From contig CAVTWY010000004.1 in assembly GCA_963738575.1 (NCBI GenBank), positions 434,001 through 498,000 on the forward strand: a DNA stretch of 64,000 nt, in the 5' to 3' direction. Both the position numbers and the translations under genes were made by a program. Below are positions 44,598 through 53,630 of the stretch, in pieces (positions within the stretch are counted from its first letter, which is position 1; every line of letters starts with the position of its first letter). Below the pieces are notes generated by a model. The model saw only the letters and a list, made by a program, of their open reading frames with translations, ran no database searches and was not told the origin of the DNA. The DNA is from CAVTWY01 sp963738575. GTDB lineage: Bacteria > Pseudomonadota > Gammaproteobacteria > Burkholderiales > Burkholderiaceae_C.

Positions 44598-46372
44598 CGC
44601 CAAAGTGTCGCAGCGGCCAAGGCCAGCCACAACGCTGCCAAGCCCAGCGCCTGCTTGTTTTGCAAGCCCTCGCTGGACACCAGGAGGGGCGCAGCCAAGG
44701 CCAAGCACCATGCCAGCAAGCGTTCTTCATGCGCGGCAGGGTTCAGGCGCTCGCCGCTGGCCGCCAGAAGCAGGGCCAAGCACGCGGGTGCAGCCAACAA
44801 CGGCCACGTCAGGGGGCGGTAGCGTGCGTCGAACAACAAGCCCAAGGCCATGCAGACGCAAGCAAACAGCAACACGGCCTGCAGCGTCGCAAGCCATCGC
44901 CAAGCCGGTTGGCCCACCGTGGCATGGGTGCCAGCGCGCCAAGCGTCCACCACGCCGGGTCGGGTATCGGGTGCAGGGGTATGTTGGCTAACATTAAACC
45001 GAACCGCCAGACGCCACGTGGTCAACAGGCCAACCAGCAGCGCCACGGCCAGCAGCGCAGCGCCCAAGCCGTCGTCCCATGCCGTTTGACCCCACACCCG
45101 TTGCCATTGCCATTGTTGGGGCACCAAGGCGCCCAGCAAGGCGCAGCCGAGCAAGAGCATGGACCCAGCGCGAGGGCGCAAGCGACGCTGCCCATGTGCC
45201 AGCGTCGCCCACAGCACGCCAACACCTGCACCCATCGCAGCGCCAACGTACGCATGCCACCAAGCAGGGTCAGCCACCACCTTGCCGGCCAACATCACCC
45301 GTTGCTGCCCGTCGGCGGTGAACAAGCCCCAGTAGCCACCCATGGCGCCTTCAAGTGCGCGCTTCCACGGTTGATCAAACCCTTCAATCACGTTGAAGGG
45401 CGGCAAACGGCCGGTGCGAAGGGGCAGCGGCTGGGCCTGGGTGCTGGCCAGCAGCTCTCGCACAAACTGCGCCTGCGCCAAGGTGCCAGGTATCGCACCC
45501 GCGCGTTGTCGCCCCTCAGAGGGCCAGCCTGTTTCGGCGATAAAGACCGGGGTGGGCGCCATGCTGGCGGCCAACCGGGTGGCGATGCTGCGCACATGGG
45601 CCACGGCATCTTCAACGGCCACAGGCTCGTCTTCCCAAAACGGCAACACGTGGGCAGCCACCACGTCCACATGCGGGCGCAACACGCTGGCGTGGCGCTG
45701 CCAAAACTCCCACACATCAGCGTAGGCGATGGTCACCTTGGTGCCTTGCCGCGCTTGGGCCAACAGCGCCGCAAGGGCTTCGGGTGTCAGCTCGCGGCGC
45801 AGCAGCACCTCGTTGCCCACCACCAACAAGTCAATCACGTCGGCGTGTTCGCGGCACAGCGCCAGTGCGCGCGTGAGCTGCTGTTGATTGGCTGCTGTGT
45901 CACGTCCGATCCATGCACCCAGCACCACGCGCATCCCCAACTGGCGAGCGATGGTAGGCACGGCGTCCAAGCCGTGATCCAACCCGTAGGTGCGCACACA
46001 ACCCGTCAAGGTTTTAAGCAGGCGCAAGTCTTCTTCGATTTGGGCGGGCGTAACGCGCAAGTTGGCATCAAAAGGTGTGTGGCCGTCGCGCCGAAAGGGC
46101 GCGTAAGACACGCACGGCAGTTGCTGCGTGCCGACCTCGGGCAGTGCCACGGGGCGGCCACGTTGCCAAGCGTGAGCAAGGACGGCAAGCAGCGCGGCCA
46201 GCAGCAACAGCAGCAGCGCCGCGGGGGGCAGGGTGCGTCGCGTGGCTCGGGTGTTCTGCTTGGGCGAGTGCGTCACACGGGTTGCCTGCCATCGAGCGGG
46301 GGCCTGCGCCGAGACTTGATCGACCGGGGCTGGGTCAAGCAAGTCGTGGTTGAGCAGCACGGGCCAGTGCAC
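44501..46372 (-). CDS. Membrane GH17-family beta-glucan hydrolase/transferase-like protein
   Basis: A 623-residue protein with a single N-terminal membrane segment (residues about 49-68) and a GH17-like domain. The catalytic acid/base is in LLVVGNEVLLRREL near residue 180 and the nucleophile in FIAETGWPSEG near 283. It ends in a C-terminal block of eight or so hydrophobic helices. GH17 enzymes act on beta-1,3-glucans; a comparable membrane protein (NdvC) makes branched cyclic beta-glucans in Bradyrhizobium. The start is GTG at 46372 and there is no in-frame ATG nearby. It is divergent from the GH17-GT2 gene with a 41-base gap. Confidence 0.85.
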   Translation of the reverse strand: MHWPVLLNHDLLDPAPVDQVSAQAPARWQATRVTHSPKQNTRATRRTLPPAALLLLLLAALLAVLAHAWQRGRPVALPEVGTQQLPCVSYAPFRRDGHTPFDANLRVTPAQIEEDLRLLKTLTGCVRTYGLDHGLDAVPTIARQLGMRVVLGAWIGRDTAANQQQLTRALALCREHADVIDLLVVGNEVLLRRELTPEALAALLAQARQGTKVTIAYADVWEFWQRHASVLRPHVDVVAAHVLPFWEDEPVAVEDAVAHVRSIATRLAASMAPTPVFIAETGWPSEGRQRAGAIPGTLAQAQFVRELLASTQAQPLPLRTGRLPPFNVIEGFDQPWKRALEGAMGGYWGLFTADGQQRVMLAGKVVADPAWWHAYVGAAMGAGVGVLWATLAHGQRRLRPRAGSMLLLGCALLGALVPQQWQWQRVWGQTAWDDGLGAALLAVALLVGLLTTWRLAVRFNVSQHTPAPDTRPGVVDAWRAGTHATVGQPAWRWLATLQAVLLFACVCMALGLLFDARYRPLTWPLLAAPACLALLLAASGERLNPAAHEERLLAWCLALAAPLLVSSEGLQNKQALGLAALWLALAAATLWRHGAASSFTAVARGRANTKAANTTAGAAKPAE

Positions 46373-46413
46373 CCCATGCGCGATGTTGGCGCATGCTTGG
46401 GGGCAACAACAAA

Positions 46414-49215
46414 ATGACGCAGCAACATGGTGCGCCTGATTCTCCCACCGCGTTGGCCCCGCGCGGCGGCCTCTCCCTAAAGCGCTTGGGCGTGGCTTTG
46501 CTCATTGCCGCCGTGGTGGCGTTGGTCAACTTGCTGGTGTGGCGCGCGTTCAACCCCCCGCTGGCGGCGGCCCAGGCCGCGCCGCAGGTGGCGGGGCTTG
46601 CGTACAACGCTTTTCAGCGCTGGGACAGCCCCTTGGGGCAGCGGTTTCCCAACGACACGGCCTTGGCGGCCGATCTGAAGCTGCTGGCCACGCTAACCAA
46701 ACGCATACGAACCTACAGTGCGCTTGAATTTCCGGCCCTGCCAGCGTTGGCGCAGCGTGCGGGTTTGGCGGTGTCGCTGGGCGTTTGGCTGGACACGCGC
46801 CCGGACAACAACGCCAAAGAAGTCGCCGCCGCGCTTGAAGCAGCACGCCAGCACCGCAGCGTCGAGCGCGTGATTGCCGGCAACGAGACGCAACTGCATC
46901 AAAAACTCACGCCCGAGGCCTTGTATGCCACGCTTGATCGGTTGCGCGCTGCGCTGGACGTGCCCGTGTCCACCGCTGAACCTTGGCACGTGTGGCTGGG
47001 GCAACCCGAGTTGGCCCGGCATGTCGACTTCATCACCGTGCACCTGCTGCCCTACTGGGAGGGCGTGCCTGTAGAGGCTGCGGTGGACGACGCCCTGATG
47101 CGCTACCGCCAAGTGCAAGACCGGTTTCCGCGCAAGGCCGTGGTGATTGGTGAGATTGGCTGGCCCAGCGGCGGGCCCAGCGTGGGCGTGGCGCATGCAA
47201 CCCCCGACCGCCAAGCAGCCTTTGTGCGTGCGTTCTTGGCGCGCGCTGCTAACTTGAATCTTGACTACCACTTGATGGAAGCCGTGGATCAACCATGGAA
47301 GCGGGCCACCGAAGGGCCCGTGGGGGCCCATTGGGGCTTGCTCAATGCCGCGCGGCACCCCAAGTTTGATTTTGTAGGGCCGGTTCAAACCAACCCCTAC
47401 TGGCCGCATCAGGCCCTGGGCGCCACGCTGTTGGGGTTGCTGCTGCTTGTGCCCTTTTTGTTGACCTTTGCGCGCATGCGATTGGTGGGGCGCCTTGCGT
47501 TTGTGGTCAGTCTTCAGGCAGTGGCTTCGCTGGCGGTGATGATGGCCACCCGGCCGCTGGACAACTACCTTCGCTGGCAAGAGGCGCTTTGGCTGACGCT
47601 GATGGTGCCTGCTTTGCTGCTGATGGCCGCCATCGTCTTGACGCATCTGTTTGAGTTTGCCGAACTGTTTTGGCGCGGCAGCCTGCGCCAGCAAACGCAA
47701 GCGCGTGCCATCACACCAGGCACCAAGCCGCCTTTCGTGAGTATCCATGTGGCTTGCTGCAACGAGCCACCCAACATGGTGATCGCCACCCTCAACAGCC
47801 TGATGGCACTGGACTGGCCCGCCTTTGAAGTAATCGTGGTGGACAACAACACCACCGACGCGGCGTGTTGGCTGCCCGTTCAGGCCCACGCCCAAGCATT
47901 GATGGCGCAAAGGGCGCAGCGCGGTGATGGCCCGCTGGTGCATTTTTTGCAGCTTGGGCCTTGGCCCGGCTTCAAGGCAGGTGCCCTCAACGAGGCCCTG
48001 CGCCACACCAACCCCCAAGCGCAATGGGTGGCCGTGGTGGACGCCGACTACGTGGTGCAGCCCCAGTGGCTGCGCGCCGTGATGGGGCATGGCGAGTCGC
48101 CCGACGTGGCGGCCATTCAGTCGCCCCAAGCCCACCGCGACTGGGCCACGCACCCCTTGCGGCGCATGATGAACTGGGAATACGACGGGTTTTTTCGCAT
48201 CGGCATGCACCACCGCCATGAGCGCAACGCCATCGTGCAACACGGCACCATGACCGTGGTGCGCGCTGCGCTGCTGCGCAGCGGTGGCGGTTGGGACGAG
48301 GCCTGCATCTGCGAAGACACCGAGCTGGGGCTGCGCCTCTTGCAGCAAGGTGGCAAGGTGGTTTATGTGGACCAGGTGCTGGGCACGGGCCTGGTGCCCA
48401 GTGACTTTGCGGCCTACCAGCGCCAGCGCCGCCGCTGGGCCCTGGGTGCGGTGCAGATCTTGCGTAAACACGCTCAGGCCCTTCTGTGGCCGGGCGCCCA
48501 ACAAGACACGCTGCACGGTTGGCAGCGCTACCACTTTGTGGCGGGGTGGTTGCCGTGGTTGGGCGACGCCATGCACTTGGTGTTCAGCGTGGCGGCCATG
48601 CTATGGAGCGTGGGTTTGTTGTTAGCGCCGCAGTGGATCCACTGGCCACTGCCCGTGTTTGTCTTGCCCCTGGCCGTGTTCTTTGGCGTGCGGTTGCTGC
48701 TGGTGCCTCTGCTGTACGCCCGCCGCGTGCCCTGCCGACCCGCCGACATTGCCGGCGCCGCCATGGCGGGCATGTCGCTGTCGCACAGCGTGGCGCGGGG
48801 GGTGTTTGCGGGGCTCTTGAAACAACGGGCGGCGTTTGATGTGACGCGCAAAGGGCCTGCGGTGGAGGGGGGCGCGGTCGACGCTCCGGGGCCATTGCCC
48901 TTGAGACAGGGCGGCCAACCGCGCTCGCAGCAGCACGGTGTACGCCGTTCTGCATGGCGTAGCGTGCGTGAAGAAGCGGCCATGCTGCTGGGTCTGAGCG
49001 CATGCTTTGGGGTGTTGGCATTGTTGCCAACGCCGCTGAGCACGGCCCGGGCCGCGTGGCTTGCCGTGTTGGCGCTGCAAGCGGTGCCCTACGCGGCGGC
49101 GCTCGGGTGTGCTTGGCTATCTAAACGAAGACCCAAAACAGCAGCGACGGCACGGGTGGTGCCGATGCGGCGTGTCGGGGTTACTCAAGCCTCGGAAACC
49201 GAAGGGCGGTCATGA
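46414..49215 (+). CDS. GH17-GT2 fusion, NdvB-like cyclic beta-1,3-glucan synthase candidate
   Basis: A 933-residue protein: a membrane anchor (residues about 24-45), a GH17-like domain (VIAGNETQLHQK near 155, VIGEIGWPSGG near 245), membrane helices, then a processive family-2 glycosyltransferase. The GT2 motifs are all present: EVIVVDNNTTDAA, VVDADYVVQPQW, CEDTELGLRLLQQG and QRQRRRWALGAVQ. Further C-terminal helices form the pore. This architecture is that of NdvB-type synthases of cyclic beta-(1,3)/(1,3;1,6)-glucans in Pseudomonas and Bradyrhizobium: GT2 elongates from UDP-glucose and GH17 cyclises or branches. The ATG at 46414 is used. Confidence 0.88.
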   Translation: MTQQHGAPDSPTALAPRGGLSLKRLGVALLIAAVVALVNLLVWRAFNPPLAAAQAAPQVAGLAYNAFQRWDSPLGQRFPNDTALAADLKLLATLTKRIRTYSALEFPALPALAQRAGLAVSLGVWLDTRPDNNAKEVAAALEAARQHRSVERVIAGNETQLHQKLTPEALYATLDRLRAALDVPVSTAEPWHVWLGQPELARHVDFITVHLLPYWEGVPVEAAVDDALMRYRQVQDRFPRKAVVIGEIGWPSGGPSVGVAHATPDRQAAFVRAFLARAANLNLDYHLMEAVDQPWKRATEGPVGAHWGLLNAARHPKFDFVGPVQTNPYWPHQALGATLLGLLLLVPFLLTFARMRLVGRLAFVVSLQAVASLAVMMATRPLDNYLRWQEALWLTLMVPALLLMAAIVLTHLFEFAELFWRGSLRQQTQARAITPGTKPPFVSIHVACCNEPPNMVIATLNSLMALDWPAFEVIVVDNNTTDAACWLPVQAHAQALMAQRAQRGDGPLVHFLQLGPWPGFKAGALNEALRHTNPQAQWVAVVDADYVVQPQWLRAVMGHGESPDVAAIQSPQAHRDWATHPLRRMMNWEYDGFFRIGMHHRHERNAIVQHGTMTVVRAALLRSGGGWDEACICEDTELGLRLLQQGGKVVYVDQVLGTGLVPSDFAAYQRQRRRWALGAVQILRKHAQALLWPGAQQDTLHGWQRYHFVAGWLPWLGDAMHLVFSVAAMLWSVGLLLAPQWIHWPLPVFVLPLAVFFGVRLLLVPLLYARRVPCRPADIAGAAMAGMSLSHSVARGVFAGLLKQRAAFDVTRKGPAVEGGAVDAPGPLPLRQGGQPRSQQHGVRRSAWRSVREEAAMLLGLSACFGVLALLPTPLSTARAAWLAVLALQAVPYAAALGCAWLSKRRPKTAATARVVPMRRVGVTQASETEGRS

Positions 49216-50105
49216 CGGCTGCACGAACCAAGTTGAAACAGATGCCCAAGACCGATGCCTACGAATCCCAGGTGCTTTCCGCTCGAAGGAAACTCGGGAC
49301 GTAAATTTTGGCGAACCGAGTTACTCATTAGAGGTTTGCGTACCGAAGACATCAATCACTTTGCGCGTCACGTGTCGCCTGACACGTGAGAGCGGCAGTT
49401 CTACGCAAATCGAGCCGCGCTGGAATGTCCAGCGGCCTAGCACGATAGTCCAAGATGCCGTGCTCAACGATTGGGGTGTCGAGGTGTCGCGACGGCTTGC
49501 GGTCGCATCCGCTGATGAGGTGCTGACAGGGCCATTCACCTTCGCTGCCCTGAAACCGGTTATTGACGCGGCAGGGCAGGCTGTGCGATCAGTCCATCCC
49601 AGCGTTTGCGCTGTATTGGCTCATCCCGCAGGACACCACGACGGTTGATGACTCGAGATTGCATACGCCGCCCTTGCCACCCGGTACCGCGACCGTGACC
49701 TGCCCCGCGAAGATGGCGGGGGGGGGGTTCCACCGGCTGGGGATCGGCTGCCATAGGCGATGCAATCCTCCACTCGTTCCTGCCTGCGATCGGACCAAGT
49801 TTGATCAAATATTAGGGTATTCGTTCAGTCCGATGCGTTAGTCTGCGGTATGCTTGATCAAATGCAGGATCTAAAGCATCAGAAATCCAGCATCACCTTG
49901 GCAAACGCGGTCGCTGCACCCCTCAGTCGGTGGGTTTTGTCTGAGTTACTGACGACATTTCGCCGGTTTGACCGGTCCAAGAGGACGAGCACATGGAAAG
50001 CCAAGCGACTCGCGAGAGGAAAGTTCGACTGAACTTTCCCGGCCCATTCGGTTGTCGCCGTTAGATTTGCCAACCAAGAGCAAGCCTCTTAATCCAGAGC
50101 AGCAA
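49216..50105. other. Long non-coding or decayed stretch at island left edge
   Basis: About 890 bases without a convincing gene. On the minus strand 49321-49539, and an adjoining frame around 49365-49570, have coding-like composition (for example TASWTIVLGRWTFQRGSI; VEHGILDYRARPLDIPARL) but no recognisable family or proper start. This looks like a decayed gene. A run of ten G lies at 49718-49727. The right end holds the duplicated TTGATCAAAT operator candidates. No integrase or tRNA fragment was found. Confidence 0.5.
49800..49863. promoter_or_regulatory. Paired TTGATCAAAT motifs, candidate GntR operators
   Basis: The 10-mer TTGATCAAAT occurs at 49801-49810 and again at 49854-49863, 53 bases apart (about five helical turns). 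Each contains the palindrome TTGATCAA. Palindromes of this type are typical of FadR/FCD-class GntR operators, and the gene for such a regulator follows about 240 bases downstream. Confidence 0.5.
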
Positions 50106-50816
50106 GTGACCAGCAATAAGCTCGACATCGGCCTGCGTATCCGCGACGACATCATTGGCGGTGCGCTGCGATTCGGTGAGCGCATCACCATCGATGCCCT
50201 GGCGACGCGTTACGGCGTGAGCCACATGCCAGTGCGAGAAGCCCTTCGCGAGTTGCAGGGCGAGGGCCTGGTGGTGACCGAGCCCAACCGCGGCGCGCGG
50301 GTGCGCACGATCGACGCGAGCTTCGTCGAGAACCTGTTTGAGATCCGCACCGCCCTCGAGGTCATGATGGTTCGTCGCGCGGCGTCGCGCTGCGCGCCGC
50401 GCGACATTGCCGAACTGCGGGCCATTGAGGCGCTGCTGGAGCAGCATGTCGCCAGCGGCGACCATGCCGGCGTGGTCGCCGAAAACCACCGTTTCCACCA
50501 GGCGATAAATCGCTGCGCGGGCAATGTCGACGCCTTGCCGATCATCAACAAGCATTGGGTCCTGTTAGCCGCTCTGTGGCGTAACTATGGCTACGGCCCC
50601 GACCGTTTCGCCGGTGTTGCCAACGACCACGGGCACTTGATCAACGCACTGGCCGCCCGCGACCAGGAGGCCGCTGCCCTGCTCATGGGCGCGCATGCCA
50701 CCAAGGCCAAACTCGAGCTGTTGGCGCGCATCGAGGCGCAGTCGGCCGACGAGCGCTCGCGCCGCCGAGCCGTTCGGGTGGTGAATACCGCAGCCCGACG
50801 TGCGGAGCTTGCATGA
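50106..50816 (+). CDS. GntR-family transcriptional regulator (FCD/FadR class)
   Basis: A regulator of about 236 residues. The winged-helix domain reads LDIGLRIRDDIIGGALRFGE, ITIDALATRYGVSHMPVREA, LRELQGEGLVVTEPNRGARV. The FCD effector domain follows (FVENLFEIRTALEVMMVRRA, ENHRFHQAINRCAGN, HGHLINALAARDQEAAALLM). The start is uncertain: the frame is open from 49968 but lacks ATG, and GTG at 50106 gives the usual N-terminus. Regulators of this class usually sense sugar acids or related carboxylates. Its stop overlaps the dehydratase start, so it heads the island operon. Confidence 0.85.
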   Translation: MTSNKLDIGLRIRDDIIGGALRFGERITIDALATRYGVSHMPVREALRELQGEGLVVTEPNRGARVRTIDASFVENLFEIRTALEVMMVRRAASRCAPRDIAELRAIEALLEQHVASGDHAGVVAENHRFHQAINRCAGNVDALPIINKHWVLLAALWRNYGYGPDRFAGVANDHGHLINALAARDQEAAALLMGAHATKAKLELLARIEAQSADERSRRRAVRVVNTAARRAELA

Positions 50817-51958
50817 TGACCACCAGTGGATTGCGCAGCATGGCGCTGCACCGTGTGCGTATCACGCACAAGACATGCTGGACTTTTGTCGAATTGCGCA
50901 CGGCGGATGGCCGCGTCGGCATCGGCGAGGCCACGCTGACCGGTCGGGAGGAGGCGCTGCTGGCGGCTGCAGAGCGTTTTGCGCCGATTGCGCTGGCTGC
51001 ATCACCCGACCGGCCGGGCGATTTCGCGGCCACCCATGGCCCTGCCGACTTGGCGCAGGCCGGCATCGTGTGCGCGATCGACCAGGGCTTGTGGGACCTG
51101 CATGCCCAAGGCAAGCAACTGTCGTTGGCGAACGTGCTGGGCGCGAAGCGCCAGCAGATTCCGGTCTACGCCAACATCAACCGCCGGACCGAGATCCGCA
51201 CGCCCGACGGCTTTGCCTCCAGCGCCCGCGTGGCGATGGCCGCCGGATTCAACGCCTTCAAGCTGGCGCCCTTCGATGAAGTTAATGCGGCGCTGTGTGA
51301 GCAAGGTCAGGGCGCGAAGGCCATGCAGCCGGGTCTCGAACGCATCGCCGCCGTACGCGCCGCAGTGGGGCGAGAAGCGCGCCTGATGGTCGATTGCCAC
51401 TGGCGTTTCGACGAAGCCACCGCACGCCAACTCAACCCGGCAGCCGCCGCGCTCGGTGTGTACTGGATCGAGTGCCCGCTGCCCGAAGTGCAGGCCAACA
51501 TCCCGGCCCTGCTGCGACTGCGCAAGCAGGCCAATGAGCTGGGCATGCGCCAAGCCGGCCTGGAAGAAAGCATCGGCTGGGAGGCGTTCAGCCCCTATTG
51601 CGAGGCCGGCGTCTACGACGTCGTGATGCCCGACATCAAGTACGCCGGTGGGATTGCAGAAATGCTGCGCATCGCGCAAGCTTGTGCGCGACTGAAGGTG
51701 CAGATTTCCCCTCATAACCCCAGCGGGCCGGTCTGCCACGCCGCCAGCCTTCAATTCGCGGCCACAACTGAAGCCTTCGACATGCTCGAGCTGCAGTTCG
51801 ACGAGAGCCCCTTGTTCGACGCCTTGGTGAACGCGCCATTCGCCACCACTCATGGCGGACAAACGATGTTGCCGTCGGCAGCGGGGCTGGGTGTGTGCCT
51901 GGACGCTGCGCTGTTGCAGCGCCACGCGGATCGCGCGCCGCGGGTGTGGGAGGCTTGA
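50813..51958 (+). CDS. Mandelate racemase/muconate-lactonizing-type sugar-acid dehydratase
   Basis: A 381-residue enolase-superfamily protein. Likely metal ligands are D194 (LMVDCHWRFD), E220 (YWIECPLPE) and E251/E252 (AGLEESIG). Catalytic-type residues are K150 (NAFKLAPFD), H196, the D274/K276 pair (MPDIKYAGG) and H301 (ISPHNPSGP), a pattern close to galactonate or arabinonate dehydratases of the mandelate racemase subgroup. It would dehydrate a sugar acid to a 2-keto-3-deoxy acid. It overlaps the regulator by four bases and the lactonase by one. Confidence 0.85.
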   Translation: MMTTSGLRSMALHRVRITHKTCWTFVELRTADGRVGIGEATLTGREEALLAAAERFAPIALAASPDRPGDFAATHGPADLAQAGIVCAIDQGLWDLHAQGKQLSLANVLGAKRQQIPVYANINRRTEIRTPDGFASSARVAMAAGFNAFKLAPFDEVNAALCEQGQGAKAMQPGLERIAAVRAAVGREARLMVDCHWRFDEATARQLNPAAAALGVYWIECPLPEVQANIPALLRLRKQANELGMRQAGLEESIGWEAFSPYCEAGVYDVVMPDIKYAGGIAEMLRIAQACARLKVQISPHNPSGPVCHAASLQFAATTEAFDMLELQFDESPLFDALVNAPFATTHGGQTMLPSAAGLGVCLDAALLQRHADRAPRVWEA

Positions 51959-52842
51959 TGGAACTTGAATCCATGGCCTTTGAACTCGTGGCACCGGCCG
52001 GCCACATCCTGGCCGAGACCGGCGTCTGGTGCGCGCGTTCGCAGCAACTGTGGTGGGTCGACATCCGCGCGCCCTCGGTGAAGCGTTGGGACAGCCACGG
52101 CGGCACCATCAGCGCCTGGCCGATGCCCGAACTGGCCGGCGCCGTGGTGCTGATGCACGACGGGCGCGTGGCTGTGGCGCTGCGGGCCAGCATCCACTGT
52201 CTAGACCCCAGGGATGGTTCGCTTCGGCCGCTGCTTACGCTCGAGCGCGACCGGCCGAACAACCGCCTCAACGAGGCCAAGTGCGACCGCCAGGGACGCC
52301 TGTGGTGCGGCAGCATGTGGGACTTCGGGGTGCAGACTGCCGGTAGCCTGTACCGTATCGACGCTAATTTGCGCGTGAGCACGGTGCGCAGCCAGGTCAC
52401 CATTCCCAACGGCATCGCGTTCTCGCCCGACGGCGACCAGATGGTTTTCGTCGATACCGCCAAGGGGGCCATCGAAGTAGCGCCCTATGACACGGCCACC
52501 GGCCAGCCCGGCGACTGGCGCACGCTGGTCGAAGCCGGCGCGGCCCCCGGCAAGCCCGACGGCAGCACGGTCGACAGCGAAGGCTGCCTGTGGAGCGCGC
52601 GCTACGGCGGCGGTTGCGTCGCGCGTTTCACGCGCGATGGCAAGCTCGACCGGCTGATAAAGCTGCCCGTTTCGCAACCAACCTCGTGCACCTTTGGCGG
52701 CGCGAATCTGGACACCTTGTTCATCACCAGCGCATCGCAGCGCATGACGTCGGCGGCGCTTGCCGCCGAACCACTGGCCGGCGCCGTGCTGGCCCTGCGT
52801 CCGGGCGTGCGGGGCTTGCCGGAACCGGCGTTCGCAGGCTGA
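51958..52842 (+). CDS. SMP-30/gluconolactonase family protein
   Basis: A 294-residue six-bladed propeller lactonase. Family segments are HILAETGVWCARSQQLWWVD (with the metal-binding Glu near residue 18), NRLNEAKCDRQGRLWCGSMW near 103, TIPNGIAFSPDGDQMVFVDT near 150 and KPDGSTVDSEGCLWSARYG near 202. It would open an aldonolactone, calcium or zinc dependent. The ATG at 51958 overlaps the dehydratase stop. Together with the SDR at the operon end it suggests oxidation of a sugar to lactone, acid and keto-deoxy acid. Confidence 0.88.
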   Translation: MELESMAFELVAPAGHILAETGVWCARSQQLWWVDIRAPSVKRWDSHGGTISAWPMPELAGAVVLMHDGRVAVALRASIHCLDPRDGSLRPLLTLERDRPNNRLNEAKCDRQGRLWCGSMWDFGVQTAGSLYRIDANLRVSTVRSQVTIPNGIAFSPDGDQMVFVDTAKGAIEVAPYDTATGQPGDWRTLVEAGAAPGKPDGSTVDSEGCLWSARYGGGCVARFTRDGKLDRLIKLPVSQPTSCTFGGANLDTLFITSASQRMTSAALAAEPLAGAVLALRPGVRGLPEPAFAG

Positions 52843-52848
52843 AGCCTG

Positions 52849-53630
52849 ATGCAGAACAAACGCCTGATCAAGCGAGTGCAGCATCTGCTCGAGCCCCTGC
52901 TCGGCATCGTGTGCGTCCTGTTGTTATGGCAATGGATCGGGCAGCGTGTCAACAACGGCAACTTGGTGCCGATGCCCTCTGCGGTATGGGCGGCCTTCGT
53001 CAGCATGCTCGACACCGAGTTGCCCAAAGATATCGCGGCGAGCCTGTTCCATCTCGGGGTCGGTTATTGCCTGGGCATTCTGGTCGGCCTGTTGCTGGCC
53101 CTGCTCGCTGCCAGCTCGCGTTGGATGGAAGCGCTGATCGACCCCTTTTCCGAGTTCCTGCGCCCGATCGGGCCGATCGCCTGGATTCCACTCGCCATCC
53201 TGCTGTTCGGCGTGGGCCGCGCGGTGCCGATCTTCCTGATCTTCTATGCCTCGATCTTCCCCATGTTCGTCAGTGCGCTGGCCGGCATCCGGCGCGTTGA
53301 CCCCAAGCTGATCAGCGCCGCCCGCTCGCTCGGCGCCTCGCAGCGCATCGTGGTCACGCATGTAATTTTGCCGGCCGCGCGTGCCCGCCGTGATCGCCGG
53401 GGCGCGCCTGTCGCTGGGGGTGGCGTGGATGTCGCTTGTGGCCGGCGAAATCGTCGGCGGCGACGCCGGCATCGGCTGGCGCATCCTGTGGTATCAGGAG
53501 TTCTTCCAGATGGCCCACGTGATGGCCGGCATCCTGATCGTCGGCGTGCTCGGCCTGGCTGGCCGACGGCTTGCTGCGCTTCGTGCAGTACCTGACGCGG
53601 CGCTGGATGCCTGCCGGGGCGCAATCATGA
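52849..53630 (+). pseudogene. SsuC/TauC-type ABC permease with two single-base frameshifts
   Basis: The N-terminal two-thirds (LLEPLLGIVCVLLLWQWIGQ, FLRPIGPIAWIPLAILLFGV, the EAA-type loop ISAARSLGASQRIVVTHVIL) is read in one frame to about 53378. PAVIAGARLSLGVAWMSLVA to GILIVGVLGLA continues in the next frame, and ADGLLRFVQYLTRRWMPAG ends with TGA at 53628-53630 in the third frame. Removing one base near 53379-53384 and one near 53558-53564 gives a normal 259-residue permease. Its true stop overlaps the next permease start by four bases, confirming the original frame. Either real decay or sequencing indels. Confidence 0.88.

Noticed and set aside
49061..49648. 195-residue plus-strand ORF
   Set aside because: It starts inside the glucan synthase gene in another frame and shows no family similarity or ribosome-binding site.
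49216..50105. Search for a tRNA-Arg 3' fragment (att site) at the island left edge
   Set aside because: No copy of the tRNA 3' sequence was found by eye and no integrase gene is present, so integration at the tRNA remains unproven.
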